Assembly: GCF_003626735.1 (NCBI RefSeq)
Contig: NZ_RBHX01000001.1
Coordinates: 2,666,001-2,730,000 of the forward strand
DNA from: Microbacterium sp. CGR2
GTDB lineage: Bacteria; Actinomycetota; Actinomycetes; Actinomycetales; Microbacteriaceae
DNA: 64,000 bases
Direction: 5' to 3'
The position numbers and the translations under genes are program-made. The notes beneath the pieces were generated by a model. That model did not search any database, had not been told where the DNA came from, and saw only the letters and a list, made by a program, of their open reading frames with translations. Positions within the stretch are counted from its first letter, which is position 1. Each line of letters starts with the position of its first letter. This document shows, in pieces, positions 1 to 8,069 of this stretch.

Positions 1-46
1 GGATCGCGCGGCGCTCGCGAAGAACTGAGCCGACAGGGCGGTGCCC

Positions 47-52
47 TAGGCT
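47..52 (+). promoter_or_regulatory. -10 box of a probable leaderless coaD transcript
   Basis: TAGGCT lies exactly 6 nt before the coaD ATG and no Shine-Dalgarno sequence is present. The same box and spacing recur before ftsY and the FRG gene. Transcription would begin at or next to the start codon. Confidence 0.5.
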
Positions 53-58
53 GGAGCG

Positions 59-556
59 ATGAGCAGCAGGATCGCCGTCGTGCCGGGTTCTTTCGATCCG
101 CCCACATTGGGCCATCTCGACGTCATTCGACGTGCCGCGAAGCTGTACGACGAGCTGCACGTGCTGGTCGTGCACAACCCCGGCAAGGAGGCGATGCTTC
201 CGATCGCGCAGCGGTTGTCGCTCCTGGAGCGTTCCATCGAGGAAGACGGCATGGCCGGGAAGATCGTCATCGGATCCTGGAGCATGGGGCTCCTGGTCGA
301 CTACGCCAGGGATGTCGGCGCGGGGGTCCTGGTGAAGGGCATCCGTTCGCAGATCGATGTCGCATACGAATCTCCCATGGCCATCGTCAACCGGCATCTC
401 GCCGACATCGAGACGGTGTTCCTTCTTCCCGACCCCTCTCACGCACTGGTGTCGAGCTCCCTCGTGCGGCAGGTCGCTTCTCTCGGCGGCGATGTGACCC
501 CCTTCGTGCCTCCGGCGGTCGCGGCGTTCCTCGACACCGGCTCCCGAGGGCTCTGA
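59..556 (+). CDS. coaD: phosphopantetheine adenylyltransferase
   Basis: This 165-residue cytosolic enzyme transfers AMP from ATP to 4'-phosphopantetheine, the penultimate step of coenzyme A synthesis. The nucleotidyltransferase signature [10 protein letters not shown] is at residues 10-19, and the C-terminal [15 protein letters not shown] segment matches the family's second conserved block. Length is normal for CoaD. The ATG start is supported by a TAGGCT box 6 nt upstream, which suggests a leaderless mRNA. It lies upstream of yceD, rpmF and rnc, as is common in actinobacteria. Confidence 0.96.
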   Translation: MSSRIAVVPGSFDPPTLGHLDVIRRAAKLYDELHVLVVHNPGKEAMLPIAQRLSLLERSIEEDGMAGKIVIGSWSMGLLVDYARDVGAGVLVKGIRSQIDVAYESPMAIVNRHLADIETVFLLPDPSHALVSSSLVRQVASLGGDVTPFVPPAVAAFLDTGSRGL

Positions 557-602
557 CGACGCCGCCACAGGGAGTTTTCGGCCTCGTGGCAGGCAGAGCC
601 GG

Positions 603-608
603 TACGAT
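603..608 (+). promoter_or_regulatory. -10 box before yceD, leaderless type
   Basis: TACGAT is followed by 6 nt and then the GTG start at 615, with no ribosome binding site between. This repeats the pattern seen at coaD and ftsY. Confidence 0.45.
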
Positions 609-614
609 TGCGGG

Positions 615-1178
615 GTGCGATCTCGACTGAACGGCCCTTTCAACCTCCCCGCCCGCGACATCGTTCGACGCCCGGGCGAGATGCGCGAGCACGAGTTCAC
701 CGTGACTCTGACCGAGCCCTGGGGCGAGGGGATCGTGACCTTCGAAACCGGATCACAGATCGACATCGATGTGCGGCTGGAGTCCGTGCATGAGGGGATT
801 CTGGTGTCGGGTACGGCCGATGCCGAGTACGTCGGAGTGTGCGGAAGATGCCTCACCGAGATCGCTCGGCCCGTCGAAGTCGAGTTCCAGGAGCTTTTCG
901 CGTATCCTGGTGAGGAAGAAACTGACTTCGAGGTTCAAGACGACCACGTGGATCTTGAAACTCTCGTCAGGGATGCGGCCGTATTGTCGCTTCCGTTTCA
1001 GCCGGTGTGTCAGCCGGATTGCCCGGGTCTCGACCCGAGTACGGGCGAACGGCTGACCGTGAGCACCGGAACGGAGCAGGCCGCTCCCATCGATCCTCGG
1101 TGGAGTGCGCTCCAGAACATCACAGACCAAGGGCGCGCAGCAGAACGCGGCGCGACCGAGAACACAGAAGAGAGTTAG
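615..1178 (+). CDS. YceD family protein (DUF177)
   Basis: The 187-residue protein belongs to the DUF177/YceD family, which is found next to rpmF across bacteria. YceD is linked to ribosome or 23S rRNA maturation, but its biochemical role is not settled. It has a CGRC pair near residue 77 and a second CQPDC cluster near the C-terminus, which could bind metal. The GTG start at 615 follows a TACGAT box by 6 nt. rpmF begins 2 nt after its stop, so the two are probably co-transcribed. Confidence 0.9.
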   Translation: MRSRLNGPFNLPARDIVRRPGEMREHEFTVTLTEPWGEGIVTFETGSQIDIDVRLESVHEGILVSGTADAEYVGVCGRCLTEIARPVEVEFQELFAYPGEEETDFEVQDDHVDLETLVRDAAVLSLPFQPVCQPDCPGLDPSTGERLTVSTGTEQAAPIDPRWSALQNITDQGRAAERGATENTEES

Positions 1179-1180
1179 CC

Positions 1181-1390
1181 ATGGCTGGTAACCCCCCGAA
1201 GCGCAAAGTATCCCGCTCCAACACCCGCTCGCGTCGCGCGCAGTGGAAGGCGGCGCCCATCACCCTCGTGAAGACGGAAGAAAACGGCAAGACCGTCTAC
1301 AGCCGTCCTCACCAGGCGAAGGTCGTCACCGACTCCCAGGGCACCGAGCTCTACATGGAGTACAAGGGCCGCAAGGTCGCTGACGTCTGA
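1181..1390 (+). CDS. rpmF: 50S ribosomal protein L32
   Basis: The 69-residue basic protein begins [20 protein letters not shown], typical of L32. L32 is a small component of the large ribosomal subunit. The gene sits 2 nt after yceD and shortly before rnc, the standard actinobacterial arrangement. No CxxC zinc pairs are present, so it is the zinc-independent form of L32. Confidence 0.96.
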   Translation: MAGNPPKRKVSRSNTRSRRAQWKAAPITLVKTEENGKTVYSRPHQAKVVTDSQGTELYMEYKGRKVADV

Positions 1391-1406
1391 GTCGTCTCTC
1401 ACGACC

Positions 1407-2099
1407 GTGACAGAGGTCCCCGGGGGGACGAGACCTCTCCCTGAGAAGCTCCGCGTCGATATCGACGCGGAGCTTCTGGAGTTGGCTCTCACTCATCGCT
1501 CCTATGCCTACGAGCATGGGGGCATCCCGCACAACGAGCGACTCGAGTTCCTGGGCGACTCGGTGCTCGGCCAGGCGGTGACGGTGATGCTCTTCACCAC
1601 GCATCCCGACCTGGACGAGGGCGAGTTGGCCAAGCGGCGCGCCAGCGTCGTGTCCACTGTCGCCCTCGCCGAGGTGGCTCGCGGGATCGATCTGGGCAGC
1701 CATCTTCTGCTCGGCCGTGGCGAAGAGCAGACCGGCGGTCGCGACAAAGACTCGATCCTCGCGGACACGATGGAAGCCGTGATCGGCGCCACCTATCTCT
1801 CTGTGGGGCCGGAGGCAGCGACCGCGCTGGTGCTGCGGCTCACTGCGCCTCTGCTCGCCGACCCTGAGCGTTATGGTGCGGCGATGGACCCGAAGACGAG
1901 CTTGCAGGAACTCGCTGCCCGTTCGGGAGCGACTCCGCCGCAGTACTCCGTCGAGGCGAGTGGGCCCGACCATGATCGTCGCTTCACAGCCACGGTGGTC
2001 GTCGGAGACGTCCGTATGACGGGCACCGGAAGCAGCAAGAAGACGGCCGAGATGGCTGCGGCGCTCAGCGCCTGGCGCCTGCTCGACGAGCGTGCCTGA
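1407..2099 (+). CDS. rnc: ribonuclease III
   Basis: The 230-residue double-strand-specific endoribonuclease processes rRNA precursors and structured mRNAs. The catalytic signature [13 protein letters not shown] is at about residues 42-54. The C-terminal 75 residues form the double-stranded RNA binding domain, beginning [14 protein letters not shown] start at 1407 is used. The gene overlaps mutM by 8 nt, so translation of the two is probably coupled. Confidence 0.95.
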   Translation: MTEVPGGTRPLPEKLRVDIDAELLELALTHRSYAYEHGGIPHNERLEFLGDSVLGQAVTVMLFTTHPDLDEGELAKRRASVVSTVALAEVARGIDLGSHLLLGRGEEQTGGRDKDSILADTMEAVIGATYLSVGPEAATALVLRLTAPLLADPERYGAAMDPKTSLQELAARSGATPPQYSVEASGPDHDRRFTATVVVGDVRMTGTGSSKKTAEMAAALSAWRLLDERA

Positions 2100-2955
2100 G
2101 CTTCCCGAGGTCGAGGTCGTCCGCGCGGGGCTCGCGCCTGCTGTCGTCGGGTCGCTGATCAGCGCGGTGACGGTGCACGACGAGCGCGCGCTCACCCGGC
2201 ATCCGGCGGGTGCTGCCGACTTCGTCGGACGCCTCGAGGGCTCGAAGTTCACGGCGGCGTCGCGGCGGGGGAAGTTCCTCTGGCTACCGCTGGACGGCGC
2301 GAAGTCCGCGTTGATCGCGCACCTGGGGATGAGTGGGCAGATGCTGCTCCGCGCCCCGGACGCCGTGCTCGAGCGCCACGAACGCATTCGCCTCCATATC
2401 GAGCACCCGGTGATCGGCGAACTCGCGGTCGTGTTCGCCGATCAGCGGACGTTCGGGTCGCTCGCGGTCGACAGTCTGATCGACGACGGCACCTCTTTCG
2501 TGCCGAGCCAGGTCATGCACATCGCTCGCGACCCTCTGGATGAGACCTTCGACGATGATCGGTTCCGACGTGCACTCTCGGTGCGCGGCAGCGCCATCAA
2601 ACGGGTGCTTCTCGATCAGACCATCGTCAGCGGCATCGGCAACATCTACGCCGACGAGTCTCTCTGGGCGGCCCGCATCCATCCGGAGACTCCGGCTGCA
2701 CATCTCTCGACTCGGGCGGTTCGCCGGCTCCTCGAGGAGGTCCGCGCCGTGCTGACGAAGGCCCTCGCTGAGGGCGGAACCAGTTTCGATGCGCAGTACG
2801 TGAACGTGAACGGGCAGGCGGGCTACTTCGCGCACTCGCTCAACGCTTACGGCCGCGGCGGGCAACCGTGTCCGCGCTGCGGCGGCAGCATCCGCCGCGA
2901 GGCGTTCATGAATCGCTCGTCGCACTACTGTCCTCGCTGCCAACGTCTCCGCTGA
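2092..2955 (+). CDS. mutM: formamidopyrimidine-DNA glycosylase
   Basis: The 287-residue bifunctional DNA glycosylase/AP lyase removes 8-oxoguanine and formamidopyrimidines in base excision repair. The invariant N-terminal PELPEVE, with catalytic Pro and Glu directly after Met, fixes the GTG start at 2092. A C-terminal zinc finger has CPRC and CPRC pairs. The start lies inside the end of rnc. The gene converges with the ABC permease only 11 bp downstream. Confidence 0.95.
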   Translation: MPELPEVEVVRAGLAPAVVGSLISAVTVHDERALTRHPAGAADFVGRLEGSKFTAASRRGKFLWLPLDGAKSALIAHLGMSGQMLLRAPDAVLERHERIRLHIEHPVIGELAVVFADQRTFGSLAVDSLIDDGTSFVPSQVMHIARDPLDETFDDDRFRRALSVRGSAIKRVLLDQTIVSGIGNIYADESLWAARIHPETPAAHLSTRAVRRLLEEVRAVLTKALAEGGTSFDAQYVNVNGQAGYFAHSLNAYGRGGQPCPRCGGSIRREAFMNRSSHYCPRCQRLR

Positions 2956-2966
2956 CGACGGAGGAC

Positions 2967-4289
2967 TCACCCCACGCGGAACGCGCCGGCCAGCAGCGGT
3001 CGCGTGGCCCAGGTACTCGCCCAGACGACCCCGATGCCGATCGCGATGACGGACGCGATCGTGAGGAGCGAGAGGGGCGCCGTGATCAGCGCGATGCCCA
3101 CGAGCGGAAAGGCCAGGACCCCTGCGCAGAGCGCGGATCCGACCGCTGTCAGCAGGAGCGGGGACATGATCGCGCGACGTCGCGCGCGATCCACGGTTTC
3201 CAGGGGGACGCCCAGGTGATGGAGGCTGCGGTGGAGTTCTCGCTGGTCCAGCACGTCCGAGGCCTGATTGACCCCGACGGATGCCGCGACCATGAGGAAC
3301 GAGCCGACGAGGGTGATGATGAGTCCGGTGCGGATGTCGTCGATGAGAGCCACATCTGCGGCGGACGCGTCGGCCGCGCTCATCACGTTCATGACCGCGA
3401 CTCCGGTGCCCGCGAAGACGGCCATGAAGCTCGCCATCGCGATGCCGCCCACCTGTCGCCACGCCGCTTTCGGAGAATCGAGCACCACGCGCGCGGCGAG
3501 GAGCCGCTCTGGCACGGCGGCGCGGCGGAGCTGACGGGTGGCGGCGACCTTCAGGACCCACGGGCCGAGAACGTTCAGCACGGCGAGGACGGCGCCGAAC
3601 ATGCCGGCGAGAACGATGATCGTGGTGACGAGATCGCCGATCGAGGGGAAGGCCTTGATGACCACGAAGGCCACCGCGACAGCGCCGACAGCGACGATCA
3701 CGCGCACCCAGTGCACCTTCGCGGGGGCCGAGCGCGTGCGCACGCCCAGTGGTGAGATCACCACTCGACGAAGGCCGAGAGTCGCGCTGGCGGCGGCGAG
3801 CACGAGGACACCGAGGAAGACCACGACGATGTGGAGTGGCGGCAGCACCACCGCCCCGAAACCGAGCGACTCACCGCGAAAAGGGATCAGTCCGATGAGG
3901 GGACTGAGCGCGAGATGCCCGACGACTCCGAGGAGCGCGCCGACAGCGGCGACGAGGACCGATTCGACGACCGTCGCGAACGTGACGCCCCCGGGGGAGA
4001 CGCCCAGCAGTCGCAGCGTGGAGAGGCGTTCATCGCGGCGGCGCGCGGAAAGACGTGCGGCGGCACCTCCGAGTGACACCAGCGGGACGACCAGCAGGAC
4101 GAGTGCGATGGCCGCGAGCGCCTGGTAGATGGGGGCTTCCGGGTCACTCCACCCCCAGAAGGACTGGGCGCCGCCGATCACGCTGAGCACCAGGGTGGTC
4201 ACGATCCCGAATGCGGTGACGGGCAGGGCGAGAACGCTGTTCTGCCCCGGGGAAGGGCGAAGCAGCAGCGAGAGGACGTCGGCATTCAT
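2967..4289 (-). CDS. FtsX-like ABC transporter permease
   Basis: The 440-residue integral membrane protein has many hydrophobic segments and the layout of MacB/FtsX-like exporter permeases. Its start overlaps the stop of the ATPase gene by 4 nt (ATGA), so the two form one transporter. The substrate cannot be read from the sequence. Pairs of this type often export antimicrobial peptides or lipids, but that is inference only. Confidence 0.85.
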   Translation of the reverse strand: MNADVLSLLLRPSPGQNSVLALPVTAFGIVTTLVLSVIGGAQSFWGWSDPEAPIYQALAAIALVLLVVPLVSLGGAAARLSARRRDERLSTLRLLGVSPGGVTFATVVESVLVAAVGALLGVVGHLALSPLIGLIPFRGESLGFGAVVLPPLHIVVVFLGVLVLAAASATLGLRRVVISPLGVRTRSAPAKVHWVRVIVAVGAVAVAFVVIKAFPSIGDLVTTIIVLAGMFGAVLAVLNVLGPWVLKVAATRQLRRAAVPERLLAARVVLDSPKAAWRQVGGIAMASFMAVFAGTGVAVMNVMSAADASAADVALIDDIRTGLIITLVGSFLMVAASVGVNQASDVLDQRELHRSLHHLGVPLETVDRARRRAIMSPLLLTAVGSALCAGVLAFPLVGIALITAPLSLLTIASVIAIGIGVVWASTWATRPLLAGAFRVG

Positions 4290-4981
4290 GCGGCCACCGC
4301 CGACGAGACGATCCGGCCGTCACGGACGGCGATGGTGCGCGTGCACCGCGCCGCCACCTCCGGATCGTGGGTCACGACGACCAGGGTGCGCCCTTGGCCT
4401 GTCGTGGACCAGAGCAGGGCGTCCATGACCTCGGCCGACGTGCGCGAGTCGAGCGCTCCCGTCGGCTCATCCGCGAAGACGAGCTCTGCACCGGTGGCCT
4501 GGGCTCGTGCGATCGCGACGCGCTGGGCCTGCCCACCGGAGAGTTCGCCGATCCGACGATCCTCCATGCCGGCGAGGCCGAGCGCTGCCAGCCAGGATGC
4601 CGCGTGCTGGACAGCGTTCTGACGCTTCACACCGTTGATCATGGAGGCCAGCGCGACATTCTCGACCGCGGTCAGCTCGGGGATCAACAGTCCCTGTTGG
4701 AAGACGAATCCGAAGCGTTCCCGACGCAGACGCGAGCGAGCCGCCTCTTTCAGCGCGGTCACTTCGACAGGTTCTCCCTCTGCGGGCCGGAAGAGGACGG
4801 TCCCCGAATCCGGTGCGACGATTCCGGCCAGCACGTGCAGCAGAGTCGTCTTGCCGGAGCCGGATGCGCCCATGATCGCGACGGACTCGCCACGAACGAC
4901 CGTCAGGTCGACGCCCGCGAGGGCTCGTGTGGGTCCGAAATTCTTCGTGAGGGCACGGGCTTCGAGCAGAGGGATGTTCAT
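4286..4981 (-). CDS. ABC transporter ATP-binding protein
   Basis: This 231-residue ATPase of the LolD/MacB type has Walker A GASGSGKTT, the signature LSGGQAQRVAIARA and Walker B VFADEPTGALD. It powers the adjacent FtsX-like permease, with which it overlaps by 4 nt. An in-frame ATG 30 nt further upstream (5011) is possible. The 4981 start is preferred because the fold begins directly after it (NIPLLEARALTKNFG). Confidence 0.9.
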   Translation of the reverse strand: MNIPLLEARALTKNFGPTRALAGVDLTVVRGESVAIMGASGSGKTTLLHVLAGIVAPDSGTVLFRPAEGEPVEVTALKEAARSRLRRERFGFVFQQGLLIPELTAVENVALASMINGVKRQNAVQHAASWLAALGLAGMEDRRIGELSGGQAQRVAIARAQATGAELVFADEPTGALDSRTSAEVMDALLWSTTGQGRTLVVVTHDPEVAARCTRTIAVRDGRIVSSAVAA

Positions 4982-5078
4982 ATCCCCAGCCTCGTCACCT
5001 CGGGCCGCCATGTCGTCGGCCCGGCGGATGAGGCTGTGGGACCGGAATCATCCCGAAGAATGACATCCGGCTTTCGAC

Positions 5079-6164
5079 TCAGTCTCCGAGCTTCTTCTGC
5101 CAGGCCCCGGCGTACGACACCGGCGCGAAGCCGATCGCCTCGTTGATGTCGAGCATCGGTCGGTTCTCCTCCGCGTTGAAGGTCGAGACCACAGGCGAGT
5201 GCGGCATCAGATCGCGCCAGCGAAGCAGGTTGGCGCATTTGACGATCATGCCGAGTCGGTGTCCTCGGTGATCCTTGGCCACCAGTGTGCCGAACTGGTG
5301 GGTGACTCCGGTACGGTCAGCAGCGATCAGCAGTTCGTTGTAGGCCACCAGATCTCCCGTCGGCACATGCTGCACTGCGGCGACCGAGACGGCCTGGCCG
5401 GCGCCGGTGAGTCGTCCTTCGCGTCGGACCACACGGTCGGCGTCCCACTCCTCGGCGGCGAAGTCCATGTCACCGCTGGGTGCATCGGTCGACAGTCGAG
5501 CCAGGACAGCGGCGAACCCGGCACGCAGTTCGGGCGGAGTCGGCAGCATCCACTCGACGAGCCGATAGTCCGGTCCGGCCGTCTCCTGCGCCGCGGTGAG
5601 GGCGTCGCGCAGGGGCGTCGGATCAGCCCGCAGATCGAACTCGCTGTTGCGTTCGACCTGCTCGAGTTCGTAGCCCGCGGCCTCGAGGAGATCGGTGAGG
5701 GGGGTAGCCGGGACTCGACCCCACCCCGTGCGCGGCATCAGCATGCGCTCGGCCTCACCCGGACGGTGGAGCGTCCAGAGCTGAAGTACGGAACGTCCGC
5801 GCGCGCGGGCCTCGGCCTGAGCGCGAGCGAGCAGGGCCTCCTCGACGCCGCGCCCCCACTGCGCCGCCGGTACGAGCAGATCGATCTCCGCCGCGTGCGC
5901 GTCCTTCTCCTGAGCGAACGCGATCGTCACCATTCCCGCGATCTCGTCCTCGAAGCGGGCGACGAATCCGAGGCTGACCGAGTCGGTGTCGTCCTGCCAG
6001 TCGGGGAGCATCTGCGCGGCGTCGGGCGGCAGGTCGGGGAGGCCGACGGCTTCATCGCAGATACGCCGGTTGAGCTCGCCGAATGCACGGAAGTCTCCTG
6101 CATCGTCGCCATCCAGCGTCGCGGGGACGGTGAGAGGGGTGATCGTCATCGCGATCGTCGTCAT
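5079..6164 (-). CDS. GNAT family N-acetyltransferase (double domain)
   Basis: The 361-residue protein has two GNAT-like halves. The C-terminal HRGHRLG loop is the acetyl-CoA binding motif, and the N-terminal half has a QWGRGVEEALLARA variant. It is a clear paralogue of the preceding gene: both contain NAEENRPML followed by a GF.P..Y.GAW ending. The start ATG overlaps that gene's stop by 4 nt. The acyl acceptor is unknown. Confidence 0.82.
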   Translation of the reverse strand: MTTIAMTITPLTVPATLDGDDAGDFRAFGELNRRICDEAVGLPDLPPDAAQMLPDWQDDTDSVSLGFVARFEDEIAGMVTIAFAQEKDAHAAEIDLLVPAAQWGRGVEEALLARAQAEARARGRSVLQLWTLHRPGEAERMLMPRTGWGRVPATPLTDLLEAAGYELEQVERNSEFDLRADPTPLRDALTAAQETAGPDYRLVEWMLPTPPELRAGFAAVLARLSTDAPSGDMDFAAEEWDADRVVRREGRLTGAGQAVSVAAVQHVPTGDLVAYNELLIAADRTGVTHQFGTLVAKDHRGHRLGMIVKCANLLRWRDLMPHSPVVSTFNAEENRPMLDINEAIGFAPVSYAGAWQKKLGD

Positions 6165-7249
6165 GACAGTTCCTTCTTCCATGCGCCTTCGTAGGCGGTG
6201 GGGGTGAAGCCGAGGGCTTCGTTGATGGCGAGCATCGGGCGGTTCTCCTCGGCGTTGTAGGTGACCACGCGCGGGGACTCGGGGACCATCTCCGCCCAGG
6301 AGAGGAGTGAGACGCACTTCACCAGGAGACCGAGGCGGTGGCCGCGATGCTCCGTGAGCACGAGGGTGTCGTCCTGATGCGAGACCGCGTGCGGGTCAGG
6401 GCCGATCGCGAGTTCGGTGAACGCGCTGAGCTCGCCGGAGGTGATGTGCTCTGCGGCCGTCACCAGCACGGTCCGCCCCATCTCGGCCGACCGGCGCTCG
6501 GCGTCGGTGAGGCGTGCGACGTCCCAGGCTTCCTCGTCGGTCTCGAGTCCCGCGCTCGGCGCGTCCGTCGACATGCGCGACTTCAGCCACGCGTATCCAG
6601 CCGCGCGATCCTGAGGCGTCGGCACTCGCCACTGCACGACGCGGTAGTCACGGGACTCCGCTTTCGCCTGCGCGAGCAGTCGGCCCGTACGTCGGAGCGT
6701 CGCGGCCGACAGCTCCAGGTGGCTCACCCGGGCGACCTGCTCGAGATGGAAGCCATGCCGGCGCAGGAACCGCGCGACATGATCCTCGGGGACGCTGCCG
6801 AATCCGGTGGGCGCCTCCAGCCGGGGGCCTGCGCTCGGTGGCTGCTCCGTCCAGTTCTGCATCACCGAGCGGCCGTGACGGCGGGCGACCGCCTCGAGAT
6901 GGGGGAGTACCGCGGAACCGATGCCGCGGCCCCACACGGACGGCCGGAGTTCGACGGAAGCGATGACGACACGCGAACCCTCCTCGTTCGGCACGTCCAC
7001 GACGGCACGCCCCACGATGTCTCCGCCGAGGCGCACCGCCCAGACGTATGTCGTCCGCTCCTTGCGCGACCGCAGCAAGGGCAGCAATGCCTCGGGCGTC
7101 AGGTCCTGTTCGGCTCGGCCGGTGACCTCGCGGTAGACGACGTTGCGGACGCGGGCGAGTTCGCGGAACTCGCCCGCGTCCGCTGCATCCGCCCGTGCCG
7201 GGAGCACGAGCGGATGCAGCGTGGCAGCTGCGGTGAGGGGGATGGACAT
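6161..7249 (-). CDS. GNAT family N-acetyltransferase (double domain)
   Basis: The 362-residue tandem GNAT protein is paralogous to the downstream gene at 5079-6164. Acetyl-CoA loops appear as VWGRGIG in the N-terminal half and HRGHRLG in the C-terminal half. It lies between a small hypothetical gene (14 nt upstream) and its paralogue (4-nt overlap), so all belong to one transcription unit. The substrate is not predictable. Antibiotic or metabolite acetylation is possible but not shown. Confidence 0.82.
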   Translation of the reverse strand: MSIPLTAAATLHPLVLPARADAADAGEFRELARVRNVVYREVTGRAEQDLTPEALLPLLRSRKERTTYVWAVRLGGDIVGRAVVDVPNEEGSRVVIASVELRPSVWGRGIGSAVLPHLEAVARRHGRSVMQNWTEQPPSAGPRLEAPTGFGSVPEDHVARFLRRHGFHLEQVARVSHLELSAATLRRTGRLLAQAKAESRDYRVVQWRVPTPQDRAAGYAWLKSRMSTDAPSAGLETDEEAWDVARLTDAERRSAEMGRTVLVTAAEHITSGELSAFTELAIGPDPHAVSHQDDTLVLTEHRGHRLGLLVKCVSLLSWAEMVPESPRVVTYNAEENRPMLAINEALGFTPTAYEGAWKKELS

Positions 7250-7263
7250 GGTCGGATCTCCGA

Positions 7264-7545
7264 TCAGCGCAACTGGTGGTGCAGGTCGTAGGTGAGCAGT
7301 GCGAACCTCTCCGCCGGGGTCCGGTGACGATCGCCGAGGCGGAACTCCGGGCCGGGGTCGGTGTGCAGGCTCCGGCGGATGGGCCGGGGACGCTGCGCCC
7401 GCTGGAGCAGCCAGAGGCCGATCCGGAGGGACAGACGATCGGTGAGAGCGAGCTTTCGCAGATCGTCGGGGCGGGGGATGTGGAGGACCTGCTGGTCCTC
7501 GGTATCGGGCGGGCGGGTGAGGCTGCGGTGCAGCGTCGAGTTCAC
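7264..7545 (-). CDS. small hypothetical protein upstream of GNAT pair
   Basis: This 93-residue basic protein has no family I recognise. The GTG start is preceded by a good ribosome binding site (GAAGGAA, 6 nt spacing). The stop is 14 nt before the first GNAT gene. It probably belongs to the same operon as the two acetyltransferases and the upstream leader peptide. Confidence 0.6.
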   Translation of the reverse strand: MNSTLHRSLTRPPDTEDQQVLHIPRPDDLRKLALTDRLSLRIGLWLLQRAQRPRPIRRSLHTDPGPEFRLGDRHRTPAERFALLTYDLHHQLR

Positions 7546-7764
7546 GATGATTCCTTCGAAGTGAGTGGAGTGGGGTGCGCCGATGTGCGCTCGCGATGGA
7601 AGAGCCGATCGCGGAGCATGCGGACGGATGCGGCGTCTGGGCCCGCGGAAGACGGAGCCGAGAGCGGCAAGGGTTCCTCGACCTGACAGCGGATCAGAGG
7701 ATGGAGCGCGGCAGAACGAACGAGACTCTGACCTGAGACGAGGCAGAGATCTGGCGTCGAGGTT

Positions 7765-7878
7765 CTAAGACTCCGTGCGGGAGCGGTCGCCGGCGGCTAC
7801 CGAAAACGCGTGGCGCGGCGCGGAATGCGCTGGCGCGGCGAGGCCTAGGGCCTGGGCGTTGAGCTGAGTGATCATCAT
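7765..7878 (-). CDS. candidate leader peptide, 37 aa
   Basis: The short frame begins MMITQLNAQALGLAAPAHSA and ends with TAG. It has the best ribosome binding site in the area (AAAGGAGG, 6 nt before ATG) and a consensus promoter 35 nt further upstream. It is the first frame of the transcript that continues into the small hypothetical gene and the GNAT pair, 219 nt downstream. A regulatory leader peptide or a small functional peptide are both possible. Confidence 0.5.
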   Translation of the reverse strand: MMITQLNAQALGLAAPAHSAPRHAFSVAAGDRSRTES

Positions 7879-7912
7879 CGGTAACCTCCTTTCGTGTGGC
7901 GATCCGCACGCC

Positions 7913-7942
7913 AAGCTAGCGAACGTCCACATCGGCCGTCAA
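7913..7942 (-). promoter_or_regulatory. sigma-70-type promoter of leader peptide/GNAT operon
   Basis: Reading the minus strand, TTGACG (7937-7942) and TAGCTT (7913-7918) are separated by 18 bp. This is the most consensus-like promoter noted in the window. The expected start site is near 7906, giving a leader of about 28 nt with the AAAGGAGG site. Confidence 0.6.
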
Positions 7943-8028
7943 GCATTTTCTCTCGGAACGGCGTGTCGCGGGCGGCGCGGGTTCGACCTCTGCCCGCGCG
8001 GGATGACGGTTCATTGCGACGATTCCGG

Positions 8029-8034
8029 TAGCGT
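8029..8034 (+). promoter_or_regulatory. -10 box upstream of smc
   Basis: TAGCGT lies 6 nt before a GTG at 8041, the same geometry as the leaderless starts elsewhere in the window. That GTG opens only a 12-codon frame (8041-8079) which overlaps the smc start. Confidence 0.4.
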
Positions 8035-8069
8035 AGCCGCGTGATTCTCCCCGGACGAGCGGTGCCCGC

